Below the pieces are notes generated by a model that was given only the letters and a program-made list of their open reading frames with translations, was not told the origin of the DNA and ran no database searches. A DNA stretch of 64,000 nucleotides from Burkholderia pyrrocinia (GTDB lineage Bacteria > Pseudomonadota > Gammaproteobacteria > Burkholderiales > Burkholderiaceae). This document shows, piece after piece, positions 54,965 through 63,602 of this stretch (the first letter of the stretch is position 1; each line of letters starts with the position of its first letter). Both the position numbers and the translations under genes were made by a program. Where the stretch lies: the NCBI RefSeq assembly GCF_022809715.1, contig NZ_CP094459.1:1612001-1676000 (forward strand), read 5' to 3'.

Positions 54965-55268
54965 CAAACCGTGCATTCGTTCCTCCTGGCCGTTTGGCCA
55001 TCCACATCCGCCGACACCGGTGCCCGTGTGTCGGCCTGCGGCAAACACCCGGGTCTGCGTTGTGCCGCGATCCGGGCGGCTTGCGTGGGGCGGTGTTGTC
55101 GGTAGGGGGCGCCGCGCATCTGTACGAAAAATCACGCAACAAAATCAAACTCGTCTCATTGGAGGCGCACGCAACGTTCCCTAGCATGATGCGTTGATCT
55201 CGATGACCACGATCGGGGGGCGATCTTTTGCGCTCATGCGCGCAGTCGTTTTGCGGGGGAGTCATGAC
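54965..55268. other. intergenic, no gene seen
   Basis: About 300 bp between the radC hairpin and the next gene. It holds the promoters for both directions, none of which I can define. A strong purine-rich ribosome binding site (GGGGGAG) ends it, before ATG 55269. Confidence 0.4.
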
Positions 55269-56837
55269 ATGGATAGGTACCGGTACGTACCTGAATTGCC
55301 GACGTCTGAAGCGTTTTCGATGCGGGGGGCCCCGAGTGAGGGGCCGCGGATGGATGTCAGCGATGGCGCCAGCAAAGATACCGCCGATTTGGTGCACATA
55401 GCGCTGGAGTTGTCCTTTGGATTAGGAGGGAAGTGGATCTGCTGCTCTGGCATCGTACCGGGCGCCACGATGTGGGTGACCGCTGGCGAGCTTTGCCCCG
55501 TGGATGACGGCGAAAAATTGCAGCTCGTCGAGGATATCTGGGCGGTGGTCCGACCCAAGCTCGTCGACTGGCTACGATCGCGAGCGGTCGCTGAGCAACT
55601 CTCCCTACGTCTTACCCATGGCATGTGGTTCGAATTCTGCTGGGGTCACAAAGGACCGGACTTGCCGTACGCCATGGAGATCTGCGTCCACTACGACGCC
55701 GCCTATGTGGCGGACTATGCCGTGCGTCGCCGACGGCAGCCCCTGCGGGTGCTGCCAGCCTCACCGGGACAGGTGCGGCGGCATCAATTCCTGACCATTC
55801 GTCGCTTGTTGCTTGCCGTGTTGGATCGCAGTCGTCTTGCACTCGACGTGCGGTATAGCCGTCTACCGATACCAGTCCGCTGGCGCGTGGCGGGCGTGTT
55901 GGCAGCGTGGCAGGCACTGTGTGACGTACTGGATGCGCAGGCCACAGGCCGAACGCTCACGACATTGCTGACCAAAGCGCCGATCCTGCAAGTCCTCGAT
56001 CATGTCAGCGCTTTGACTCAGACCATGTTGCCCACCGGTACCCGGGGCCTGCCTGTCGAGCAGTTGGTCGCCGATGTCCGGCAAAGCGTTCTCTGGTACG
56101 CGTTTGAACTGCGCAAGGGCGTGTTCTACGAGCCCAGCGAAGCCCTGCACCCGCTTCTGGACTCCGCCCGTATCGCCGATGATGTACCCATTGGCATGGT
56201 GTCATTGCCAGTCGATACCTTCTGTATCCTCCCCAAGGCTGGTACCGTCGGCGCGAGCACTGATCATGCGATCGCGTTTTTCCGGAACCCAACGGGCATC
56301 GGTTTCGCGACGTGGTCCGACCGGAATGCAGCAGACGGAGGCAAGGTGCTCGAGTTCCGTGTGCTCGAGTTTCCCATGGACGAACCCGAGGTGACGATAC
56401 GTGAAGCGCTGCGCCGCGTCTTTGCGCAGAACGACGCCGTGACGCAAGAGCACCAGGACCTGCAGGAGCAGCAGGAACAATGGCGGGATGCCCTCGACTA
56501 TGCGATCAAGATGCTGCTGTACTTGAAGGCTCGTCCTGCCCACGTGATTCCTGATCGTGCTTATACGGATGCGCCGAAGGATTTCACTGGCCTCGGCAAG
56601 CGCAGGCGGGCTGAACGACTCGAAGAGATCGCGCAGCTCTACGACCGGTTTGTCGTCGGACCGGCGCTGCTCGATGAGGAGTTGGTCAGCCGCGCCTCAT
56701 CCCCCAGTGGCAACGAACTGAGCACCCATTGGCGCGGTCCCTTTTTCAAGATGCAGCATTACGGTTCGCAGAATACCCTGCGCAAATTGGTGTTCATCGG
56801 CCCGACGATCGTCAGGGCGGACCGCTTGGAAGAGTGA
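55269..56837 (+). CDS. hypothetical protein with AcrVA2-like C-terminus
   Basis: 522 aa, soluble. The middle (residues ~150-380) has no motif I know. A Gln/Glu-rich helix (QEHQDLQEQQEQWRDALD) lies near residue 400. The C-terminus, THWRGPFFKMQHYGSQ then LRKLVFIGPTIVRADRL, follows the pattern HWR..(Y)G....R+..WI.P, which I recall from AcrVA2-family proteins found on plasmids and islands. This similarity is short and from memory. ATG 55269 has GGGGGAG 7 nt before it. Alone between radC and a RAYT remnant. Confidence 0.5.
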   Translation: MDRYRYVPELPTSEAFSMRGAPSEGPRMDVSDGASKDTADLVHIALELSFGLGGKWICCSGIVPGATMWVTAGELCPVDDGEKLQLVEDIWAVVRPKLVDWLRSRAVAEQLSLRLTHGMWFEFCWGHKGPDLPYAMEICVHYDAAYVADYAVRRRRQPLRVLPASPGQVRRHQFLTIRRLLLAVLDRSRLALDVRYSRLPIPVRWRVAGVLAAWQALCDVLDAQATGRTLTTLLTKAPILQVLDHVSALTQTMLPTGTRGLPVEQLVADVRQSVLWYAFELRKGVFYEPSEALHPLLDSARIADDVPIGMVSLPVDTFCILPKAGTVGASTDHAIAFFRNPTGIGFATWSDRNAADGGKVLEFRVLEFPMDEPEVTIREALRRVFAQNDAVTQEHQDLQEQQEQWRDALDYAIKMLLYLKARPAHVIPDRAYTDAPKDFTGLGKRRRAERLEEIAQLYDRFVVGPALLDEELVSRASSPSGNELSTHWRGPFFKMQHYGSQNTLRKLVFIGPTIVRADRLEE

Positions 56838-57520
56838 TGCATCGACCGCTTGTGGCGATCACCATGCCGGTTGAACGGCTGGTCGACGCGGCGCGCGAGA
56901 TGGTCACAGGAACGGGGTCGGGTTTGCTTCCGACGCGATGGTCGGTGAGGGGAAGCGAATGCCGGCGAAGCCGTAACGCTTCGTGTCGTAACCACAGACA
57001 TCTTTTGCCAGTGTTCCTCTACGAAAAGAAGGGCGATTCGCCGCCATTATCAGACGTGTCTCATAGACATGCTGCTCGCTGGGCGCGAGCCTCTCGGGTA
57101 ACGACATCACGCACGTTATCGCGCGCGCTGGCTATGGCACCGGGAAGCGATGGCGATAAAACCGGAGTCCTATATGTTCAACAGAGCGAGGCTCAGGAAC
57201 GCGCTGGCAGCGCCTTTATGTGGCTGTGCAGGAACTCGCGCGAGGGCGCGTCGTCACCGCCTGCGGCACGCACGTTGATGCGTTGGACCATGCCATGGCG
57301 GTGTTCCGAAGCGTACGCGACGACGTGGCGTTACAAGCATGGTGATCCCCACGAGCGACCGCGGAAGGCGGCGCGAACGGCAGAGCCTCGAGCGCTTCGC
57401 TTCACATGCTGCGTTGAGGCCGGCGGCAAGGGGCATGGCGCTTTCGTGATGGCTTGTTGGCTGTCGTGAGTCAGCGCTGAAGATCGAGCACGTGAAAACG
57501 GCAGGATGGGAGGAGCGACA
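56838..57520. other. decayed stretch with a RAYT remnant
   Basis: At 56908-56985 the sequence repeats the RAYT left end (GAACGGGGTCGGGTTTGCTT) and continues with the transposase 3' coding part: on the minus strand RYGFAGIRFPS, compared with QRFAGIRPSHR in the intact RAYT. A plus-strand frame at 57198-57345 gives coherent protein-like text (RLYVAVQELARGRVVTACGT) without a start, perhaps the end of a lost gene. Confidence 0.5.
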
Positions 57521-57964
57521 ATGAACCACGACGAGCAGTCGTCGACAGGGAAACCGCAACGCCCGGCGACGGGTTCGCACGGTACCAAGGTCGATATCCC
57601 CGGCGGTAAGCGAATGGACTTTCCGGATGGCAGCTACGTGTGCGTAGGACCGAACGGCGAACGCTTCCTGGTATCGGAAGCCGGCAATATCAGTGCGAAC
57701 TTGCCGTTCATCCGCCATCTGCAGATTCACGATGTGAGTCAGGTCGTGCGACACGAGATCGTACAGATCCACGAAACGATTTCGCATACCGTGCATTTCT
57801 CCGGGGGTGGGGTCTTGGGATACCTGCATTGGCGCGACGGCCGCGGTATCTCGCTCGAAGGCTACAACATCGATTGCCGGCTCTTGCCGGAGGGCATCGT
57901 TCTTGTGCTCGGCGCGGTCTCGGATCGGTCCGCACGCGGCGGGCAGGCACCATTTTCAAGCTGA
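57521..57964 (+). CDS. hypothetical protein
   Basis: 147 aa from MNHDEQSSTGKPQRP. GGGAGGAG lies 6 nt before the ATG. The sequence has a hydrophilic start, a Gly-rich beta-like core (DFPDGSYVCVGPNGERFLVS) and a region rich in His and aromatic residues (HTVHFSGGGVLGYLHW). No signal peptide or membrane helix. Family not recognised. It lies 320 bp upstream of the Vgr-related gene on the same strand. Confidence 0.6.
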   Translation: MNHDEQSSTGKPQRPATGSHGTKVDIPGGKRMDFPDGSYVCVGPNGERFLVSEAGNISANLPFIRHLQIHDVSQVVRHEIVQIHETISHTVHFSGGGVLGYLHWRDGRGISLEGYNIDCRLLPEGIVLVLGAVSDRSARGGQAPFSS

Positions 57965-58286
57965 GCGGATAGGCCCGTGCTGCTGGGAGAAACGCCAGAA
58001 GTCAACCCAACCTCGTTCTTGAGCGTGACCGGCTGGATCGTCAATGGCCGGTGTGTAACCTTATGCGATAGAGTTAGTAGTGCTGATTGGTGTGTACGTT
58101 CTCTTCGCCGTCAAGCTCGATCACGCTACCGATTTCGTACTGAATCGCTGAACAGCGTGCTTGCGCCGTAGCTCCTCACAGCATGGCCAGTACGGGTCGA
58201 TCAGCCATACAATTTATGTGGTTCGTTTCTTCCGTTGGCATGCAATCGCCTTCGGTCATTGGATGCTGAAAGTAAGGAGCAATGTC
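57965..58286. other. intergenic, no gene seen
   Basis: 320 bp between two plus-strand genes, moderate GC, with no open frame of note and no clear terminator. AAGGAG at 58274-58279 belongs to the next gene. Confidence 0.4.
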
Positions 58287-59219
58287 ATGAGCGGAAGTGG
58301 AAATCCCGATTCTCGAACCAGCCAAGCGGTGGCAATGCCGCCGCAGGACGAGAACGCCGGCGCTCCTTCCATCTTCGACGAGCAACTGTGGTTGCTAGGC
58401 AGCAGAAGTGGAGAGCCCGCGGCAAACGTGCCTTACAGTATTCTGCTTGGCGATGGCAGCAAGCGAATGGGTGTCACCGACGAAGAAGGGTGTACCGAGC
58501 GCATCGTGACGCAGCGTCCCACCTCTCTCTTGTCTCTCACACTCACGCCGCCACACATGGCTGGTGAGGTAGCGTGTTGTGAGTCGGCGTTCAGCGGTGA
58601 CCAGGGTACGGACACGTTTTACATCAACGGTCAGGGCAACGGTATCGCGGCGACCAACGACAACCAAGTGGGGACATCCAGAGTCAAAGTTGCCGTTCCG
58701 GAAGGCAGTGAACGCCACCTTGCCGCAGAAGAAATTGCGATGGCACGCGCGGTGTTCGGCGACGGAGTGGACTACGCCAAGGTCAAGGTACACCACGGGG
58801 GCTGGTGGTTGTTCATGGGTAAGCAAGACCCCACCACGGCAGTTACGCCCAATGGAGAAATGTACTTTTCCACCGGCTTCTATCGAGAGAACTTTGCGGC
58901 GTCTGATGACCAGGGGCGTGAACTATTCATGCACGCGATGGTGCATGTCTGGCAACACCAGATGGGCTATGCCGTTAAACGCAATGCGCTGACTGTTACC
59001 AGCCGTGGAAAATCGGCCTACAGGTACAGCCTGACACCGACGAGTCGCCTGAGTGACTTCAATATGGAGCAGCAGGGCGACATCATGTCGGACTACTACA
59101 TGACTTGCCTATTGAAGCGTTCGGCGCGCGGATACAGTCTGCCGCCGAGCTCGGAACTCCTACACAACGTAATGGCCCCCTTCGTGAATCCACGCGACAA
59201 GAGCCATCTTCCAAAGTAG
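58287..59219 (+). CDS. Vgr-related zincin-like protein lacking the catalytic Glu
   Basis: 310 aa. The N-terminal ~110 residues (LWLLGSRSGEPAANVPYSIL, GVTDEEGCTERIVT) are a beta-sandwich seen at the ends of VgrG/Rhs proteins. The C-terminal part resembles the DUF4157/Vgr-related peptidase family (AAEEIAMARAVFGDGVDYAK, MYFSTGFYRENFAASD). At 216-220 the expected HEMTH reads HAMVH, so the two zinc histidines remain but the general base is Ala. Probably not a peptidase in its present form. ATG 58287 has AAGGAG 7 nt upstream. Confidence 0.65.
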   Translation: MSGSGNPDSRTSQAVAMPPQDENAGAPSIFDEQLWLLGSRSGEPAANVPYSILLGDGSKRMGVTDEEGCTERIVTQRPTSLLSLTLTPPHMAGEVACCESAFSGDQGTDTFYINGQGNGIAATNDNQVGTSRVKVAVPEGSERHLAAEEIAMARAVFGDGVDYAKVKVHHGGWWLFMGKQDPTTAVTPNGEMYFSTGFYRENFAASDDQGRELFMHAMVHVWQHQMGYAVKRNALTVTSRGKSAYRYSLTPTSRLSDFNMEQQGDIMSDYYMTCLLKRSARGYSLPPSSELLHNVMAPFVNPRDKSHLPK

Positions 59220-59297
59220 TCCAAGGCATACCGCCAGTCGTGCGGATTGAGCTGTCGAGGAGACGTGACCAGCGCTTGGGAGCAGGAGGTTCCAGCC

Positions 59298-59714
59298 ATG
59301 CAAGAGACGAAGACGATGACTATCGCCGAGCGCGCCGGCCGAACGGTGGGCCGGTGGCTGAAGCCTATCGCGCGCCTGGAATCCGTGATCTGGTGCAGGT
59401 TTGCTACGGCGGGTGCGCCCCAATGGTTGGTGCTCACGCTGAAGTGGGGCGTGCGTCTCGCATTGCTGTTGGGTTTGCTGTACCTCTCGGTCGTCCCCGC
59501 GCTTATCGTCCTGTTCCTCGTCCTACTGGGGAGCCTTGGCAACGGAAGGAATGACGAAGCGGTATGGAACCCGTCGTTTGAAGTTCACGACTACATGCGG
59601 AAGGAGGAGGAGGCGTTGAAGCCCCAGTGGCGCGAGGGACATTCCGGATGGGGGATGTACTCCCACGACGATCACGCGCTGGATGTCGACGATCTGGATG
59701 ACGGCAGGCATTGA
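59298..59714 (+). CDS. DUF3742 ICE membrane protein
   Basis: 138 aa from MQETKTMTIAERAGRTVGRW. One or two membrane helices (LALLLGLLYLSVVPALIVLF). The C-terminal PQWREGHSGWGMYSHDDHAL is the DUF3742 signature (..WREGHSGFGLY). Found in ICEclc-like elements next to the TraG gene, as here. Convergent with traG, with the two stops 7 bp apart. AGGAGG precedes the ATG. Confidence 0.85.
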   Translation: MQETKTMTIAERAGRTVGRWLKPIARLESVIWCRFATAGAPQWLVLTLKWGVRLALLLGLLYLSVVPALIVLFLVLLGSLGNGRNDEAVWNPSFEVHDYMRKEEEALKPQWREGHSGWGMYSHDDHALDVDDLDDGRH

Positions 59715-59720
59715 TTTTGT

Positions 59721-61307
59721 CTAGCTGTCCTTTCCTTTCTGCTTGGGATTGAGCTTGGCGTTGAGACGACCGCTAAGCTGCTGCGCTCCAAACCCTCCCA
59801 CGAATTGTCCTGCTTTGCCGCCCGCGGATTTGGCATCGCTGGTGGCGGCGGCGAGACCTTGCACGAAGTTCCCCGCACGCACACCCGCCCACGCGAGCGC
59901 CATCACCCAGAAACTCGGCAGCACGAGGAACATCGTGGCCGTCACGAAGTTCATGAGCAGGTCGCCGAATCCGTTGTCCAGTCCCAGGAGCGGATTGAAG
60001 TTGGTGTGTGGTCGGTCGGCGCCGAACCCCCAGCCGTACAGGGCATCCAGAATGGTGCTATCGACCCAGCGCGCCAGTTGATACCAGAAGTCGACGAAGT
60101 AGAGCGAAAACTGCACCACACTGACGGTGACCGTGGTCTTGAGATCCAGCGCGCTGAACAACAACACGAACGGAATGCAAATGACCAGCGCGGCCTTCAG
60201 GAACGACAGCGCCATCGGTAAGGCCTGGCGCATCACATCCATCGCCGGGAAGAAGCCCAGCGAGCCGACCGCCAGACCGACATCGCCAGCGATGCGTCCC
60301 GCTGCGTTTGGCAAGGTCGCGTCGATCTGACCGCCGTAATCGGTGTACGCGTGGCCGCTATTGACGTTCTGCTTCCGCGGCGCAGCGATGGCACGAATGA
60401 TGGCATCGTCCGCTTGTTCCCGGGGAATGAAGCTGGCCCATTTGCCGACGCGGGTCAGCAAGTCGGAGTCGACCTGCGCCAACAGGCGTGCGCGCAATCC
60501 CTTGCCGCCATCGTTCCACCACTGCTGGCAGGTCGGGTAGCCACCACCACTGGGCACTTGGGCGAGCCCGGCGTCGCGGGTGGCGTTGTAGGGCCATGCG
60601 GTACGCGGTGTGCGCGAGTGATAGGTGTCGTAGTAGCCGGGGTTGTTCAGGAATTGGCGCGAGCCGATCCAGGTGACGTCGTACATCTGCGCGTCGTTGA
60701 GCGTCGGACGGCTCATGAATAGCTTGGCCCTCGCCGGGCCATAGCAGTCGTTGGAGAAGTCGGCGACTTCCTGCGACAGTACCGGATCGGCGATGCGCGC
60801 GCTGTCGATGTCCATGCGCATCTGCCGCAGATCGGTGCCGCAGGGAATCGCCGCGACCGCGGCGCCGGTCACGGCCTTGGACACGGTGTGCATGAAGAAC
60901 CACCAGAGTGGCACCCGCGCGCTCTGTTGGTTCACGGTGGTAAACGACTGACTCCACCCCGTATCCCCTGGCTCGGCGAGCATCACCTGGCATTGCTTGG
61001 AGCGTGTCATGTCGAACTTGATGGTGTCCATGCTGACGTCGATGACCGGGAGACCGGCGAACATCAGCACCATGACGGCGACCCAGATGCGGTTCTCGAC
61101 GCGGGCGGTGGAGAGCATGCCTTTGTTGCCCTCGTCGGCGCCTTCCCCCCGAGCCCGCAGCCACTCTTGGATCACGACGGCGAGGAAGGGGACGGCGATC
61201 AGGCTGGTGGCCACCAGGGTGTTCCAGATGCCGTTGTGCACCACCCAGCCAATCAGCGTCAGGTAGTACTCGAGGTAGTCGTTGGTGTAGAGGGTGGCTC
61301 CTCGCAT
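59721..61307 (-). CDS. traG: TraG N-terminal domain protein, conjugation pore
   Basis: 528 aa inner-membrane protein. The N-terminus (MRGATLYTNDYLEYYLTLIG), the periplasmic Cys-containing middle (CYGPARAKLFMSRP) and C-terminal helices (ALPMALSFLKAALVICIPFV, TATMFLVLPSFWVMALAWAG) are those of TraG_N ICE proteins. It acts in mating-pair formation. ATG 61307 is preferred over 61337 because GGAG precedes it and the longer form would overlap the upstream gene. Confidence 0.87.
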   Translation of the reverse strand: MRGATLYTNDYLEYYLTLIGWVVHNGIWNTLVATSLIAVPFLAVVIQEWLRARGEGADEGNKGMLSTARVENRIWVAVMVLMFAGLPVIDVSMDTIKFDMTRSKQCQVMLAEPGDTGWSQSFTTVNQQSARVPLWWFFMHTVSKAVTGAAVAAIPCGTDLRQMRMDIDSARIADPVLSQEVADFSNDCYGPARAKLFMSRPTLNDAQMYDVTWIGSRQFLNNPGYYDTYHSRTPRTAWPYNATRDAGLAQVPSGGGYPTCQQWWNDGGKGLRARLLAQVDSDLLTRVGKWASFIPREQADDAIIRAIAAPRKQNVNSGHAYTDYGGQIDATLPNAAGRIAGDVGLAVGSLGFFPAMDVMRQALPMALSFLKAALVICIPFVLLFSALDLKTTVTVSVVQFSLYFVDFWYQLARWVDSTILDALYGWGFGADRPHTNFNPLLGLDNGFGDLLMNFVTATMFLVLPSFWVMALAWAGVRAGNFVQGLAAATSDAKSAGGKAGQFVGGFGAQQLSGRLNAKLNPKQKGKDS

Positions 61308-61321
61308 GGCCGTCTCCGTGA

Positions 61322-61663
61322 CTACTGGCCCAGCCATTGGCTAAGTTCGATCAGCGCGGCCAGCGGCAAGGCAAAGCGTTCCATGAACTGCACGCGCTGC
61401 CGACTCTCCGGATCGCGTTGCAACAACCGACGACGCGCCCAGACCCAGCCGGCAGCGGTGGCGGCGTACAGGCACAGCCGCCATACGAGGAAAAACAGCT
61501 TGTGCTCCTCCAGCCACCGGCTCCAGGCGATGACCCCGCCGGCCAGGTAGATACCGATCATGTTCGCGGCGAATGCCCCCAGGAGCAGCAGCGCCGTCCA
61601 CAACACGACGAGGCGCAGCAGGCGGCGATGCGGGATAGCAGACCGCCTTGGCGGAATGGACAT
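61322..61663 (-). CDS. small ICE membrane protein upstream of traG
   Basis: 113 aa from MSIPPRRSAIPHRRLLRL. Two membrane helices (VVLWTALLLLGAFAANMIGI, and WRLCLYAATAAGWVWARR). Start 61663 has GGGAG ~7 nt upstream. The position directly before traG matches ICEclc-like elements, where an unnamed protein of similar size sits here. Confidence 0.65.
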   Translation of the reverse strand: MSIPPRRSAIPHRRLLRLVVLWTALLLLGAFAANMIGIYLAGGVIAWSRWLEEHKLFFLVWRLCLYAATAAGWVWARRRLLQRDPESRQRVQFMERFALPLAALIELSQWLGQ

Positions 61664-62096
61664 GTTGAACTCCCGGGCTTGCACGATGGGTCGTCGAACC
61701 GATTGCGCGAACGGCGCAAGGAACGACTGGAGGGAGTTCACTGCATCTGGAAAACGCTGGCGAGCGACTATGCGACGCGCTCGATACCGCATTGTTGCGA
61801 GAGGAATCGAAGTACCCGGCGTCGGTGATGGGGGGAGAAAGAGGTTCTTCTCGGCTTTTCATGGATGCCGCTGTCCGCTCCCCCCGATAGGACATTCAAG
61901 ACAGCGGGATGCGGACTTCCGCGAAGTACAACGCAATGACGAGCTTGTAGCTTCGCCTATACAAAGTGCAATGCCTACGACCTCGCCTTCTCCCTCTGTC
62001 GCGGAGCACAATGTTCAAAGCCTCGATTCGGTGCATATTGAGCAATGGAATTGGATCATATGTCAATGATTTTCGAAGTGCGCTTAGTGGGTGACC
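61664..62096. other. junction between ICE core and AT-rich cargo
   Basis: Beginning GC-rich and shifting to AT-rich sequence towards 62097. No supported gene; open frames here are short and not protein-like. It marks where the HEPN cargo was inserted between ICE genes. Confidence 0.4.
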
Positions 62097-63311
62097 TCAA
62101 TAGGAATTTTGTGCGATCTTCAGCTTATTATTCAGTTGCGATATATTGGTGATGTCATTGAATCTGTCGTCGTTGATTAGTTCATTGATGGCGGCGCGCG
62201 CAAGCATGTTTATTGAGAGGTTTTCATTCGATAATTTTTTATCTCCGCCGTGAACAATGGCAGACCTCATGCTGTAAACATTTTTAAGTAACTTGCTTAC
62301 AAGCAATCGAGAGTCTATATCCTTTGCGACGATGAAGGAGAATAAATCGGAGAGCTTTTCGCCGATGCTTTTCTGAAAAAGACTGCCTTCATCAAAAGAT
62401 AGCAGTGTTTCGAGGGAAATGCATGTGTAGATGATTGAGTTTCTCGTATCGGTCGTCATTGATGATTCGCCGAGTGCGAGGGCGCAGTTTAAAATTCTTG
62501 ATTCGATGTCCGTTAGCTTGCTTCCTTCATGCCTCCTCTCATACAGACTCCAGAGTTTTCCAAATTGCTCGTTCTTACAAAAAAAATCATTGTTTACAGG
62601 AATTTTTTCAAGGTGCTTGTTGGTAACGCTGGAAGATTCCAGGTTTCCAGCTTCGTCTAAGATCTGATACGAACTAGTATTAACGTACATTCGCTCGTGC
62701 GATAGGTCGGCGTATAAAGGTAGGCCGGTTTTTATCCGGACGCTTCGGTCGAGCTTGCCCGAGAGAAAGACAACTAAGCGAGCGAAATCTAAGAACGCGA
62801 CCTCAGCCTTTGTGATCGCAATGGTGTTGTCGTAGATATCGGTGATGCCGACAGAAACGTACATTCCATCTTGATTGGCGATTGGCATGAGGAGATCGGA
62901 GATGTAGCCAAATCGAAAAATTGAGAGATCAAATTTCCGTATTTCGCCGTCTAGACGGATCCCTGAGATTGGAGCGATGACGGATACAGTTTTAGGTTAT
63001 ATGCAGTGGAAGGATTCAAAAAATTCTTTCGATTCTTGTTTGAATTCTTCGCCTGATAGTTTAATTTCAGCAACGCGTTTATTTACAAAAGTGTAAATCG
63101 TATCTCGGCTGAATCTCTTGGCGATCGTCTTGTCTGCGTCGTAAATCTCCTCTAGATATCGAATGTAATTTTCACCGTCAGTCACATACAGAGTGTGCTT
63201 CTCTCCAAACCACGCTTTCACGGATGTTAGTGCTTGCTCCCTGGTGCCGAAATCGACGCAACTTATTGTCGCTTTGATTAGTTCCTTGAAGTTCATTGTG
63301 TTGTATAGCAA
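62097..63311 (-). pseudogene. Apea-like HEPN protein interrupted by one ochre codon
   Basis: One continuous minus-strand frame of ~404 codons with a single TAA at 62997-62999. Before it: MNFKELIKATISCVDFG to FFESFHCI. After it the text stays protein-like (PKTVSVIAPISGIRL, FDLSIFRFGYISDLL) before any ATG. The C-terminal ~120 aa are HEPN-like: NSIIYTCISLETLLSFDEG and MRSAIVHGGDKKLS, with the R-x4-H RNase motif. HEPN proteins of this type occur in anti-phage defence. AT-rich and surrounded by GC-rich ICE genes, so recent cargo. Confidence 0.7.
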
Positions 63312-63602
63312 ACGTATGGTTGACGACCCGCTCGGGTAGTACCTCTACCTTCTGGGGGAGGGTGGGGCTTTTCGGTTGCTTGAGGTAGTAGTCAAGCTTC
63401 CCATCAAAGCTGTAACCATGATTGTCGACGATTCCGGGCAGGTGGTCGAGCGGCTTGATGTGGCCAGAATATCGACTGGCCGTCTTGGGTTCCCGGAAAT
63501 CCGCGAGGAACCAAAAGAAAGTCCTGGTGTGTGGCACACCAGGATTAACTGTCGGTACGGTGCCTTCAGAAAGCGAGCGCGGTGATCCTTCAGTTGTGTT
63601 CG

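Noticed and set aside
63178..63537. minus-strand 119-codon frame between the HEPN gene and the PFL_4711 gene
   Set aside because: Overlaps the HEPN 5' part in another frame; protein-like only for a short stretch and not recognised.
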